Counted from the stretch's first letter, positions 11,632 through 22,483 are shown. The stretch: 64,000 nt of DNA from Gautieria morchelliformis (GCA_015179125.1 WHVA01000272.1:1-64000); one strand, 5' to 3'. The notes: generated by a model not told the origin, from the sequence alone. Program-made: numbers and translations.

Positions 11632-12102
11632 TGTCAGGGGACACCCTGGTTTCCATTTCCAGTTCCGACTCCATTTCCAACTCTGCTTCCGGTTCTGATT
11701 CCATCTCCGCCTCCGCTTTCGGAAATGATTCCGCTTCTGGGAGAACTTCCACCAGTTCTGTTCACTTTGCCAGTTCCACTCCAATTTCCAACTTCCACTC
11801 TCGGAACAGTGTCGGAAATCAAGCGACTAGCATAATAGGTGCCATCAAGGGTCAATCAAGGGTCGGGGAGGTCAGGAGGATGCAGGGTTGATGGCAGGTG
11901 CCAAGTGTTGTCCCTGGCTGCCCAGCATAGTATAATACGGGCTCACTGACATTGGGGTCCTTAGACTTTTCTCTTCGGATTTCCCCTTGTCAGGTGAGAA
12001 TCCCCTCTCTTGTATACTCTGTTCATTTATACATGCTTTGGATTTCCCCTTGTCAGTTGTGTGGTAGTGTGATCTACACAACTAGTCAGGGTTTCCCTTA
12101 CA
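11632..12102 (+). repeat. 5' LTR of Gypsy A copy 1
   Basis: Begins TGTCAGGGGACACC and ends CCTTACA. U3 contains a run of TTCCGN/TCCGCN hexamers that is also an open Ser/Asp frame. A TATA box (TATAATA, 11931-11937) lies 32 bp upstream of AGACTTTTCT (11963-11972), the inferred transcript start. A 17-bp GGATTTCCCCTTGTCAG direct repeat flanks about 60 bp in R/U5; the copy-2 3' LTR has lost one unit and the spacer. Confidence 0.9.
11931..11972 (+). promoter_or_regulatory. LTR TATA box and inferred transcript start
   Basis: TATAATA at 11931 and, 32 bp on, AGACTTTTCT. The latter is the exact complement of the primer site at 12105-12114, so it should be the 5' end of the genomic RNA if the element self-primes like Tf1. 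Confidence 0.7.
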
Positions 12103-12104
12103 GC

Positions 12105-12114
12105 AGAAAAGTCT
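12105..12114 (+). other. Self-complementary primer-binding site
   Basis: AGAAAAGTCT, 2 nt after the 5' LTR, pairs over 10 nt with AGACTTTTCT in the LTR. No tRNA 3'-end complement (such as TGGTGxxx) is present at this point. Known Tf1/sushi chromoviruses prime from the folded-back 5' end of their own RNA; this fits. Confidence 0.7.
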
Positions 12115-12289
12115 CTCCCCTAGAGGACCAGCGGTCATACTGCGCGTCGCATTCGCCATAGGTGCGTTCGGAATTGGAGACAGCAACTCAGAGATCGCAA
12201 CCTCTTCCACGCACACGGCATACGACAGCCCTTCTTCTTATGTCGAGCTCCCAACCCCGGAAATCCCGTCCCATATTTCTCCTTCCGAC

Positions 12290-13465
12290 ATGGATCCGGA
12301 CGATGGTCTTCGGAATATGGAGGAGGAATTGACGCGGAACCGGATGAAGACCAACACAATTGAAACAGCCTTACAAGCGATTTTGGCTAAGTTAGATATT
12401 CCACAAAGTGGTGGAAATGGAATGCTGGATGAGCCGTATTTCGGAAAAGCGGAAGTAGCGGAAGAGAGGATGTCTGCGAAGTTGGCAAAGGTCAAACCCG
12501 CAACTCCAGCGGACTTCAACGGAGATCGGGAGAAGGGACACGCATTCTTCCACACATGCAGCATCTACTTCGCAATTGTCGGAGACCTATTTCCGAATGA
12601 CCAGGCTCGGATTCACTGGACATTGTCCTTCTTCAAGTCGGACCGCGCAGCCCGTTTTGCAAACAAGGTGATCTGACATGAAGCAAAGGGCAAGGGGAAC
12701 TACTTCCGGGACTGGGAAGCCTTCGAGAAAACATTTTCCGACCAGTTCTGCCCGAAAAATGAGCAGCTCACAGCCCTTACAAAGCTTGAAGGGACCAGCT
12801 GGTACCAGGCCAAGGATCCAGTCGATGACTACATCGATCGCTTCCATGAGCTCATTGACCTTGCGGAGTATGACGACGACAAGATGATCGTCATCAAATT
12901 CCAACAAGGACTTGATCCGACACTCCAGAACCAAGTTGCGCTGCTTGGAGATGGAGCTCCGGATTTCGATGACCCGGAAGGGTGGTACCAAGCTGCACAG
13001 AGGGTGTCCCGAAACAGGGAGGCCAATGAGGCCTTCATGGAGATGAACCGGAACATGACACGCAGTTCCGCTCACCCTACTCCACCTGTGCCAAAACCCG
13101 GAAGTGCATTCTTTCCCACACGGAAAATATTTCCGACGGTTGTTCCACCTGCTCCTGTTAGGAACCCTAGCCCCCCTCCCTCGAAGAGTGGCCCTGCCCC
13201 GATGGATGTTGACCGCATGCGCGGAAAAGGAAACAGAACCATCACCTGCTTCCGATGCCAACAACCAGGCCACTATGCCCGCGAGTGCCCCCAAGCCTTT
13301 GACATCCGGCTTATGACCACAGAGGAGAAAATCGAGCTCCTGCCAGAGTTCCTTGCACTCGCAGACATAAGCAGAGTGCCCACTTTGGAAGAATTCTCCG
13401 AAAATGCGGAACATGGCACGTCGGAAGCGGAAGACATGTCGGATTTTGTGACACGCAGCGGGTGA
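12290..13465 (+). pseudogene. Gypsy A gag (one nonsense codon)
   Basis: 391 codons from ATG (MDPDDGLRNMEEELTRNRMK) to TGA. It has an N-terminal coiled coil (about residues 3-30), a capsid-like region (FNGDREKGHAFFHTC; HWTLSFFKSDRAARFA; LIDLAEYDDDKMIVIKF), a Pro-rich linker, and one CCHC knuckle (CFRCQQPGHYARECP, about residues 320-334). The whole frame is open apart from TGA at 12674-12676, where copy 2 has CGA. It forms virus-like particles in functional relatives. The stop overlaps the pol frame, which is in -1. Confidence 0.9.
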
Positions 13466-16400
13466 GATGTGTGCCCCTGCTGCCTGTACATAACCGGTTT
13501 GCCTGTCTTGAAGTAGAGAATGAAAAGCCCCCACTCCCCTCACTTCGTACAGACCCACCGGATAAAGTCACACAAAAACCAAATCCAACACCCCGTCCAT
13601 CCCGCATCTGCCCTGGGGAGAGACGCCTCCCGAAGCGCTATGTTGTTGCTTCCACCCCCGGCCTCAAGTCACTAGTCATTAAGGTGGAGATCCAGACAAC
13701 AGATATGGTGGAAGTCAAATCCGGACCCGCCCTTGTCGATTGCAGGGCCACTGGTCAGTTTATAGACCGGGACTATGTGGAACGAAACCGACTGACCACA
13801 CGGAAGTTGCAACGTGCAATCCCAGTGTTCAATGTGGATGGAAGCCCCAATGAGGCAGGGTCCATCATGGAGATAGTAGACACAATTCTCCACTACGATG
13901 GACACACGGAACACACTTCTGTTGCAGTCACCAGCCTGGGGAAGCAAGACATCATCCTTGGGTTTACCTGGCTGCAGGAGCACAATCCGGAAATCAACTG
14001 GCAGACCTGGAAGGTGCTGATGAGTCGATGCCCATCCAAGTGTCACATGTGCCGGTCGGAAGTGTGGAAGGAGCGCCAGGAGCAGCGGAAGACCGAACGG
14101 CTCATACAGACATGTCGTTCTGGCCCCCATCCACTGCTTGCAGAAGAAGAATCGGAAGCGGAATTTGAACCAGCACCCACTTCCGATTCAGATTCCGATT
14201 CCGACTCCGACGCCATCCGACTTGGCCCGGAAGACACTCTGGCGGAAGGGGAGCACTTGCTGTATGTGAACCTTCCACCGGAAGCGGAACACATCCGTGC
14301 CACCGGAAATATTTCGCAACGCCTTGCCGAAGCCTCCAGGAAGCATGGTAAGTGGAGGCGGAAATTCCGGAGTACCTGTGGGAGTTCGAGGATGTCTTTG
14401 CCAAGGAGTCATTCGACACCCTGCCTCCACGGAAGCTGTGGGACCATGCCATCGAGTTGGAGCCTGGGTCTAAGTGCACCAACTGCAAGGTCTACCCGCT
14501 GTCACCCAAGGAGCAGGTAGAGCTCGATGCATTCCTTGCGGAAAACCTCCATACAGGGAGGATCCGCCCTTCCAAGTCACCCATGGCATCTCCAGTGTTC
14601 TTCATCAAGAAGAAAGGTGGCTCGCTCAGACTGGTGCAGGATTACCGGGCCTTGAATGCGATCACGATCAAGAACCGGTACCCCATTCCACTCATTTCCG
14701 AACTGATCACACAACTCCGTGGAGCAAGTACTTCACTAAGCTGGATGTCCGCTGGGGCTTCAATAATGTTGGATCCGGGAGGGAGACGAGTGGAAGGCCG
14801 CATTCCGCACCAACCGAGGACTCTTTGAGCCACAGGTCATGTTCTTTCGCCTCACCAACAGTCCTGCCACGTTCCAGACGATGATGAATGACATCTTCCG
14901 TGACATGATAGCAGAAGGGGTTGTCTGCGTCTACCTCGATGACATCCTCATCTTCACCAAACAATGTCGGAACATTGGGAGTGTGCGGAGAGTGATGGAA
15001 CAGCTCCGGGAGTACAACCTGTGTCTCAAGCCGGAAAAGTGCGATTTGAGCGGATGCGGATAGAGTATCTTGGGGTGATTGTGTCGGAAGGAAAGGTGGA
15101 AATGGACCCAGTCAAAGTTTCCGGTGTATCGGAATGGCCTGTGCCACGGAACAAGAAGGAGGTCCAGTCCTTCTTGGGTTTGTCAATTTCTACCGGCGGT
15201 TCATCAAAGACTTCTCCTGCCACGCCCATGCCCTCTTCGACCTCACCAAGAAGGAGGTTGGATGGCGGTGGGGAGAGCCGGAGCAGGCCTCCTTTGACAA
15301 ACTCAAGGAGCTGATCACTTCTGCCCCGGTCCTGATCTTTCCCGATGACTCTCACCTTATCGAGTAGAGTGGATTCTTCCGACACAGCTACCGGAGCGGT
15401 CTTGTCGCAACAGTCATCAGAAGATGGTGGGGGGTGGCATCCAATTGCCTTCTTCTCTAAAAGCCTTAGTCCGGTTGAGCGGAACTACAAGATCCACGAC
15501 AAGGAGATGCTGGCAATCATCCGAGTGCTGGAGGAGTGGCGACACTTCCTTGAGGGTGCTCTATGCCCATTTGAGATCTGGACAGACCACAAGAACTCGA
15601 GTACTTCCGCACGTCTAAGAAGTTGAACCGACGACAAGCACGGTGGTCCCTACACCTGTCCCGGTTCGACTTCATGCTCCACCACCGCCCCGGCCACACC
15701 ATGGGCAAGCCCGATGCCCTATCCCGCCGTGCGGATCATGGAAGCGGAGTGGAGACAATGCTGATATGACACTGCTCCGCCCAAGTCTCTTTGCAATCCG
15801 CGCCCTCGAAGGAGTGACTGCAGTTGGGCGGAAGCGGAAATGCTCCGGGACATCCGGAGGCAGTACCGGAATGGAGAGAAGGAGGAGTCGGTGGTGAAGG
15901 CGGTGGAGGAACTTCGGAAAGGCACTCACAGTCTGTACGGGCAGCAGAATGGTCGGAACGTAATGGGCTGCTCCACTTCAGAGGCAAGGTCTATGTTCCA
16001 GGTGGGGCAACCTCCACCGCCGCATTGTGTCCCAGCACCATGACACACGGGTCGCTGGGCATGCTGGCAGGTGGAAGACGCTGGAGTTAGTGGCTCGGAA
16101 CTACTGGTGGCCTCAGATGTCCCGCTACATTGGACAGTATGTGAAGACGTGTGACTTTGTCTCCGAACCAAAGCACAACGACATCCGCCCGTCGGAGAAC
16201 TTGTTCCACTCCCAATTCCAGAATCCCACTGGGAACACCATCAGTGTCGACTTCATGTTGAACTCCCAGAGTCTCATGGCTATGACGCGATCATGAACGT
16301 CGTGGACTCGGTAAGCAAGGTGTCCCACTTCATTCCGATGCACACGACGATCACAGCCCTTGGAGCGGCCCGCCTGTTCCTTGCACATGTCTGGAAGTTG

Positions 16401-17643
16401 CATGGGCTCCCGAAGCAAGTTGTTCCGACCGAGGTCCGCAGTTTGTCGCGGAACTGACTCGGGAGCTCTACCGCCTGCTCGGCATAAAGCTGGCCACCAC
16501 CACAGCATACCATCCACAGGGTGACGGACAGACGGAACGGGTCAATCAGGAGTTGGAGCAATATCTCCGCCTCTTTGTCAATGAGAGGCAGGATGACTGG
16601 GATGAGTTACTTCCACTGGCAGAATTCCAATACAACAACCATGTACATTCCGCCACACAACAGACTCCCTTCATGCTTGACTCCGGACGACACCCGCGGA
16701 TGGGCTTCGAGCCACGCCAGGCTGAGTCCCAACTCGAGACGGTCAATGAGTTCCGGGACCGCATGGATTCCACCCTTTTGGAAGCCAAGTCGGCCCTTGC
16801 GAAGGCCAAGGATGACATGGAAAGGTACTACAACCAACGCCGGGTTCCTGCCCCGGAGTACCAAGTTGGAGACAAGGTGTATCTAGATGCAAGTGACATC
16901 CGCACCACACGCCCTTCGCAGAAGCTTGCCCACCGCTACCTTGGGCCCTTCACGGTGACGCGGAGGGTTGGATGGAATGCATACCGCCTCCGACTTCCGA
17001 TGTCCATGTCCGCCTCCACCCCGTCTTCAACGTGGTGAAGTTACTCCCTATGCTTGAGGACCCAATTCCAGGACGGAAGGCTCGTCCGCCACCTCCGCCC
17101 GAAATTGTAGATGGGGAAGAGCACTATGTGGTGGAACGGATCCTGGACAGCCGGTTTGTGCGAGGACGACTCCAATTCCTCGTGAAATGGGAAGGGTATG
17201 GGTACGAGGAGAATTCGTGGGTCCCGGAGCAAGATGTTGCCGCTCCAGACAAACTCCGTGAGTTCTATAGGACACACCCCGGTGCCCCTCGCCGAATCCG
17301 CTCGTTGGCATTTCAATCCCTCGTGTCCCGTGCTTCGAGGATGCAGCACGCTAGAGGGGGGGTGATATCAGGGGACACCCTGTTTTCCATTTCCAGTTCC
17401 GACACCACACCCAGTTCCGACTCCATTTCCGACTCCGCTTCCGGTTCCGATTCCATCTCCGCCTCCGCTTTCGGAAATGATTCCGCTTCTGGGAGAACTT
17501 CCACCAGTTCTGTTCGCCTCGCCAGTTCCACTCCAATTTCCGACTTCCACTCTCGGAACAGTGTCGGAAATCAAGCAACTCGCGTAATAGGTGGCATCAA
17601 GGGTCGATCAAGGGTCAGGGTGGTCAGGGGGATGCAGGGTTGA
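13462..17643 (+). pseudogene. Gypsy A pol with chromodomain (frameshifted)
   Basis: Order on the plus strand: protease (VDCRATGQFIDRDY near 13737-13780; copy 2 has the expected VDCGATG, so a key Gly is lost here), RT (SPVFFIKKKGGSLRLVQDYR near 14590; YLDDILIF at about 14932-14955), RNase H ([13 protein letters not shown]), integrase zinc finger and core (DSGRHPRMGF region at 16.68 kb, HPQGDGQTERVNQE at 16.51 kb), then a chromodomain (EHYVVERILDSR, FLVKWEGYGYEENSWVPE; 17121-17240). At least six frame changes split it. The last frame runs through the polypurine tract and 93 codons into the 3' LTR, ending at 17643. Chromodomains target integration to silent chromatin in relatives. Confidence 0.88.
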
Positions 17644-17855
17644 TGGCGGGTGCCAAGTGTTGTCCCTGGCTGTGCAGCGTAGTATAATACGGGCTCACTG
17701 ACATTGGGGGTCCTTAGACCTTTCTCTTTGGATTTCCCCTTGTCAGGTGAGAATCCCCTCTCTTGTATACTCTGTTCATTTATACATACTTTGGATTTCC
17801 CCTTGTCAGTTGTGTGGTAGTGCGATCTCCACAACCAGCCAGGGTTGCCCTTACA
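17366..17855 (+). repeat. 3' LTR of Gypsy A copy 1
   Basis: Begins TATCAGGGGACACC, so the terminal TG has become TA, and ends CCTTACA. Compared with the 5' LTR it has an extra CACCACACCCAGTTCCGACTC-like segment in the Ser-rich repeat, showing repeat-unit slippage, plus many substitutions. Confidence 0.9.
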
Positions 17856-17859
17856 CTAA

Positions 17860-18394
17860 CCCCGTTTTGGCGTGCGACGGCAACGGGGCCATCGCGTGGG
17901 ACAATGGGCCCGCCACGGGTCGTGGGGCGGGCTCTGCTCGCTTCATGGTCGTGAGCTTGTGCTGTAGGGTCTGGACCAACTTCCCCAGGTCCCGTGTCCT
18001 GCCGCGCGCTGTCGAGGGCCCTGATGTCGTCTTTCAGGGCACCAATCTCCTCCCTAAGGTTGTGCGTGGTCAACTGCACTTTCCTTACTGCCTGGCGTTC
18101 GACTTTGTCAACCCACGTTGACCATGCTGTGTACACGGCAGTGCCAACATCCTTTTCTTCCAGTTGGATGCGGTTCGCGTCCGTGGCGGTTTTTAGGTGT
18201 GCTGCAAATGACATGCAATTGTCACACCTGTCGGGATGGACGATGGCTAGGCCATTTTTCCATCCTACAATTTGCCAATGCTCCTCAGTTGCTGTAGGAG
18301 CGCTGAGGATTGCTGCGGCCCCTTGCTTGGGTGCCGCTGGCGGTGTTGCGGACCTCGAGTGATCGACGTCCTTGCCGCCCTTGGCTGGCATCAT
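17860..18394 (-). CDS. Partial CxxC / coiled-coil protein
   Basis: Starts at ATG 18394 (MMPAKGGKDVDHSR). Residues ~40-65 hold HWQIVGWKNGLAIV and DRCDNCMSFAAHL, a single C-x2-C pair; residues ~75-135 are helical and charged (KVERQAVRKVQLTTHNLR, EEIGALKDDIRALDSAR), likely a coiled coil; the tail is Pro/Ala/Gly-rich. The frame runs without break into the end of the Gypsy A LTR (17855), so the natural C-terminus was probably cut off by that element. It resembles the CxxC genes at 21.3 kb and 28-34 kb in plan, not in close sequence. Function unknown. Confidence 0.5.
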
Positions 18395-18482
18395 CTTCGA
18401 TAGAAGGTGATGGGGTGATGGTGGTCGCTTCTCAAGAAGTGATGCACCTCGGAAAGATCTGAGGTGAAAATTTAAGTGACAC

Positions 18483-19034
18483 TGTCGGCATGGTCCTGTA
18501 GAGGACAGGAATTATAGGCAGTAGGTTCGGACTTGGTGCTCAAAAGAAGACTAGAAATTAATTCACTCTCTCGGTGAATTTAGTTGTCACTGTTAATATT
18601 ATACACTACCTAGAAATTAATTCACTACAGTATTTCTAGGTCAATAAATCAAAAAGAAACAAGACTAATTTACTTGCCTCTCTCAGTGAATTTAGTTGTC
18701 ACTAAGAGAGGGGGGAAATGTGTCTCATGCGCATGTACTACTAGCCGGCGCTTTAGCGCCCGTGATGCCACGATGTGTCTTGATAAGCGCCCATAGAACG
18801 TAGCACGGTAGTGAACAGCCGCAGCTCAAAAAGGAAACTTGTCCACAACCACCCACAAAGGGTCGGTTGGACAAAACATGAAAAGAAGTAGAAATACAGC
18901 TTCGAAAAATCAAAGAAAAATTTGACAAATCATAGAATGAATGTCAGCATGGTTTCAAGTCAAAATCAAAAGAAATACGAATAGTGGAATCTATTTGGCT
19001 TGATTTTGGTGCAGGAGTATAAATGCACCCAACA
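18483..19034 (-). repeat. 3' LTR of diverged Copia copy 2
   Basis: On the minus strand it starts TGTTGGGTGCATTTATACTC and ends near TGCCGACA. The CACTCTCTCxGTGAATTTA and ACTAAGAGAGGGG blocks match the 28.5-kb LTR, but overall it is clearly diverged, so it is an older subfamily. The outer boundary (18483) is inferred from TG/CA ends, and no target duplication was confirmed. Confidence 0.65.
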
Positions 19035-20521
19035 CGCCCCCTCAAGCCTAATATATTCCAAGCTTCTCATTGAGGATCTTCGCTCTAGGACTAGGAAGTC
19101 CTTTAGTGAGAATATCTGCCAGCATTTTTTCTGTTGGCAAATAAACAAGATTGGCTTCTTGAATTTTTGATCATATCTCAAAGGACGAAGCATTACAAAC
19201 TCACACTTGGAAGAAATCGAGACGGCTTGATGGGGTATTCAGATGCGGATTGGGGTTCACAGAGTCATAGGCGTTCATATTCAGCATATTTATTTCAGAT
19301 TGATGGAGGCACTGTTTCATGGAGTTGCCAGAAACAATCGATAGTAGCCCTCTCATCAACTGAAGCCGAATTCGTCGCCCTGACCCATATGGGCAAAGAG
19401 GCTCTTTGGATGCGCCATTTTATTTCTGAAATATTCCAACCGCTGAACAGACCCATCCAAGTCTATTCAGACAATCAATCAGCCATTGCAATCACGTATG
19501 GCACTCAACAACACACAAGAACCAAGCATTTCGACATCAGATTATATTTCCTAATTATCTAAAGACCAATGTCCTTCTACAGAGAGAGGCAAGAAAGCCA
19601 TGTCGAAGTTTCCATACAGGCAAGCCATAGGATCACTGATGTGGGCAGCTGTAGCCACTCAACCTGACATTGCATTTGCGGTGTCATTGCTCTCACAATT
19701 CCTCAAAAATCCAGGTGGCACACATTGGAATGCAGTTAAATGTGTCTTCAAATATTTGAAATGTAACGGCTGGATCAAGAGGCGTAGCATAAGTCTTCGC
19801 ATCTTCGAGATTGAATTTTTTGATGATCTTCTCGATGTATGCGGGTTGTGAAATTTGCAATGGTTTTCTTCTGCCAGTCTCTTTCGATTTTGAGGTTCAA
19901 TAGCCAATGAATCTCGCCTAGATCTTTCATACTGAAGACCTGAGCAAGATCTCGTTTGACTTCATCCAGGACTGACTGATTCTCAGCTGTGATGGTGAGG
20001 TCATCCACAGCTGTTGCAATGATCACATGCCCCTTTCCACCACGTCTATAAAATACAGCCCCATCTGTGGCTGATATAGTGAATCCTAACTTGTGGAATT
20101 CACCACTTAGACGTTTGTACCATTCCCTTCCAGATTGTTTGAGGCCATAGAGTGCTTTCTTCAGAAGTAGCACTTCGTCTTTGTCTCCGGACTCATATCT
20201 ATACGGCTGCTTCATTTAAATAGGTTCAGGCAACGTAGCATTGAGGTATGCACAGTCCACGTCCATTTGATGAATAGGCCAGTCATTCCTGGCAGCAATG
20301 GCGCATATGATCCATAGGGAGGATAACCGAGCAACAGGTGAGTATGTCTCATCATAGTCAACTCCAAACTTCTGTGTGAAGCCTTGGGCGACCATTCTCG
20401 ATTTAGGCATTATTGGTTTCCCTTCTGGATTACACTTCCAAAGGTAGACCCATTTATTACCGACAATATTGGCTCCAGGAGGTGTTTGGCTCGTTCCCAC
20501 ACTCCCTTGTCGATTAGGGCC
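19035..20521 (-). pseudogene. Copia pol fragment with two inverted segments
   Basis: Relative to the complete copy (29022-30500), 19035-19177 is collinear on the minus strand (polypurine tract and pol 3' end). Then 19178-19553 is the RNase H block on the plus strand (KLTLGRNRDGLMGYSDADWG to HTRTKHFDIRLYF). Then 19554-19763 is the upstream RT-tail block (QAIGSLMWAAVATQPDIAFA), also plus. From 19764 to 20521 the order returns to minus, covering RT (TAVDDLTIT, ALYGLKQSGREWYK, QMDVDCAYLNATLP). Each of two adjacent blocks is therefore inverted in place. The copy is cut at 20521 by the Gypsy B LTR; its gag, protease and integrase are absent. Confidence 0.85.
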
Positions 20522-21082
20522 TGTTACGATACGATCCGTCGTAAGGTTGACCGAGGTCGGGGACGAAACCCGAGTCAAGGTCCGAGGTTACAGGGCGAGG
20601 TTTGGATGGGGAAGTCGGAGAGGGACTTGGCTTCAGCTTATGTGCTGCGCCGACCCTACGCACGAGTCCCAACTTCGGAGGTAAACGAATAAGAGGCGAG
20701 GTTCTAGCTTAAGAGGCGAGGCGTAGAAACTAGCTAGGGATCGAAGGGACACGATAGTTGATTTTCAGACTAAGGAGTAGGAATGCATACAAGGGGGTTA
20801 TATACGGACGAGGTGCAAGTCAGGGGCGAACAGATTAGTGGAGGTCAGGGCGGGGTCAGGAGACCGAGGTCAGGGCGAGGTAATATACGAATGATGCGTG
20901 ATGGAGCGGAATCAGTAACTAAGGGGATACGGGCATGGGATCAAGGTCGGATATGAGTTCAAGCTCGGGATCGGGCTCGGGCACGGACAAGTATCATATG
21001 TACTCGGGCATGAATATCACAAGGCTCGGGCTCGGAAGAAGGTTCTACCGGTAAGTAGCCGGCCAAAGGCCGGGTCCTTACA
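20522..21082 (-). repeat. 3' LTR of Gypsy B
   Basis: 561 bp, plus-strand ends TGTTACGATACGATCC and GGGTCCTTACA. Nearly collinear with 27447-28009. It contains the near-palindrome CCGGCCAAAGGCCGG at the U3 start. The R-start complement here reads TAGTCTGAAAAT, one base off the primer-site complement. Confidence 0.9.
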
Positions 21083-21254
21083 GTATTCCCCCCTCATGGC
21101 CGAGACCCTCGAGGCCGTAATGTGAACAGGGTTCGCCTATCCTTGAATCTAGATCTCGGTCCGATGTTAAGTAGCCGGAAAGGCGAAGCTTAAATCGTAG
21201 CCGAGGTTGGATAAAAGGGTGGGTAGGAGGCAGCGAACCCCATTGCCAACGAAT

Positions 21255-22380
21255 ATGGTGCGCCCTCAAGCCCTCTTCAACTCAGCCGTCGACGAGGACA
21301 GCATAAACAACGTGTTCGACCAGACATTGCTGTCTGCGGCGAACGGAGCCTCGGGCGAGGTTGTGCCCGAGGATCGACCCGAGGTTGGCACATTGCCAAT
21401 TGATGAGACGGGGGCCATTGACATGCGGCAGCCGTGGCAGGAAGGGCCGAATGGAAAAAAGGTGAGTACCGTTGTTGGCTGGTCATGGACGCTGCTGATT
21501 TGTACAGTATAAGCGCATGTTGTTTTCATACCACCCGACTGACTTGTCCCTATACGGGTACAAGCTCGCCGACGGGGGACCCCGCGAGTGGCAGCTCGCG
21601 ACCAAGGCCGAGGCGAGGTGCGCGCGCTGCGAAGAGCGCGACTATACGTGCCTTCGGGCCGTTAGTCTCGACTTCGGCCTCGCCGACCAGGGTGCTTGCG
21701 TGTGGTGCAGGACCCGTTCCTTGGGCTGTAGCATCGCCCAAGGTCGCCGCAGCAAGGCGACCCCAGGGAAAGGTCAGGTGGGTGTAGCGAGCAAGAAGCG
21801 AGCGAGGAGCGAGGAGGCCGAGGGTGAACCGAGGCCGAGGAAAGGGGCCAAGGTTCGAGACGAGGTGGATGATGATGACAACGACTCGAGCGATTGGGTC
21901 GAGCGTAACCTTGAGACGAGGGTGGAGAGGATGGAAGCGAGGCTGAGCGAGGGGAAGGGAAAGGAAACAGAAGGGGCGAGGCAGAATGAGGGAAAGGAAA
22001 CCGAGGTGGAGGAAACCGAGGTGGAAGGTCGGAGGGCGAAGAAGGACAAGAGGACGAAAAGATCGGAGCGGAGTGCGGAGATGAGGGAGTTGATAGCGGC
22101 TGTGAGGGATGTGGGGCAGAAAGTTGGTGAGGTTGGGGAGAGGGTGTGCGAGTTGCTGGGGGAGTTTAGGGCTGCGAATGACAGGATGAACAGGGCGGAT
22201 GTGGAGTTCATGAGGATAAGGAGGAGGCGGAATTATTTGAAGCGGATGCAGGGGGCGAGAGACTTGGCGGATTATGGGGGACATGGGGGTCTGGTGGAGC
22301 GAAGTAGTAGCAGTAATGAGGAGGAGTCAGGCGAGGGGAGCGAGGAGAGCGAAGGAGAGGATATGAGGATGGTGGAATAA
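21255..22380 (+). CDS. Spliced dual-CxxC gene antisense inside Gypsy B
   Basis: Lies between the pol stop (22484, minus) and the 3' LTR, on the strand opposite to the element. Exon 1 is 21255-21461 (69 codons, MVRPQALFNSAVDEDS); intron 21462-21507 is 46 nt with GTGAGT, a CTGAT branch site and TACAG; exon 2 is 21508-22380. The 359-residue product has RCARCEERDYTC and ACVWCRTRSLGC (two C-x2-C-x5/6-C modules), a basic stretch, acidic and Lys/Glu-rich low-complexity parts, and a C-terminal helix (ELIAAVRDVGQKVGEVGERV). No stop or frameshift, while gag and pol beside it are broken. Its plan matches the gene at 28-34.5 kb. A DNA-binding or gag-like accessory role is possible; function is unknown. 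Alternative acceptor ATAAG (21513) would also keep frame. Confidence 0.7.
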
Positions 22381-22483
22381 CTAGTAAATGGAATAATAGA
22401 CTTTTCTTGGATTTTATCGATTTTGTTTTGAAGGGTTTTTGTCATCTAACTACCGGGGTCATGGGGATTAACAGGGAAAACGA

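Larger units (their letters stand above)
11632..17855 (+). mobile_element. Gypsy chromovirus, family A copy 1
   Basis: A complete LTR-to-LTR Gypsy element: 5' LTR 11632-12102, primer site, gag, pol (protease, RT, RNase H, integrase, chromodomain), polypurine tract AGAGGGGGGG at about 17353-17362, and 3' LTR 17366-17855. The flanks (CCTTT left, CTAAC right) do not match, so no target duplication survives; recombination between copies or flank decay could explain that. The LTRs differ at many sites and by indels, and the coding region has a nonsense codon and several frameshifts, so it is old and inactive. A second, 5'-truncated copy is at 40932-46665. Confidence 0.9.

Noticed and set aside
11627-17860. 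Target duplication for Gypsy A copy 1
   Set aside because: CCTTT and CTAAC do not match, and shifting the LTR ends by a few bases does not help.
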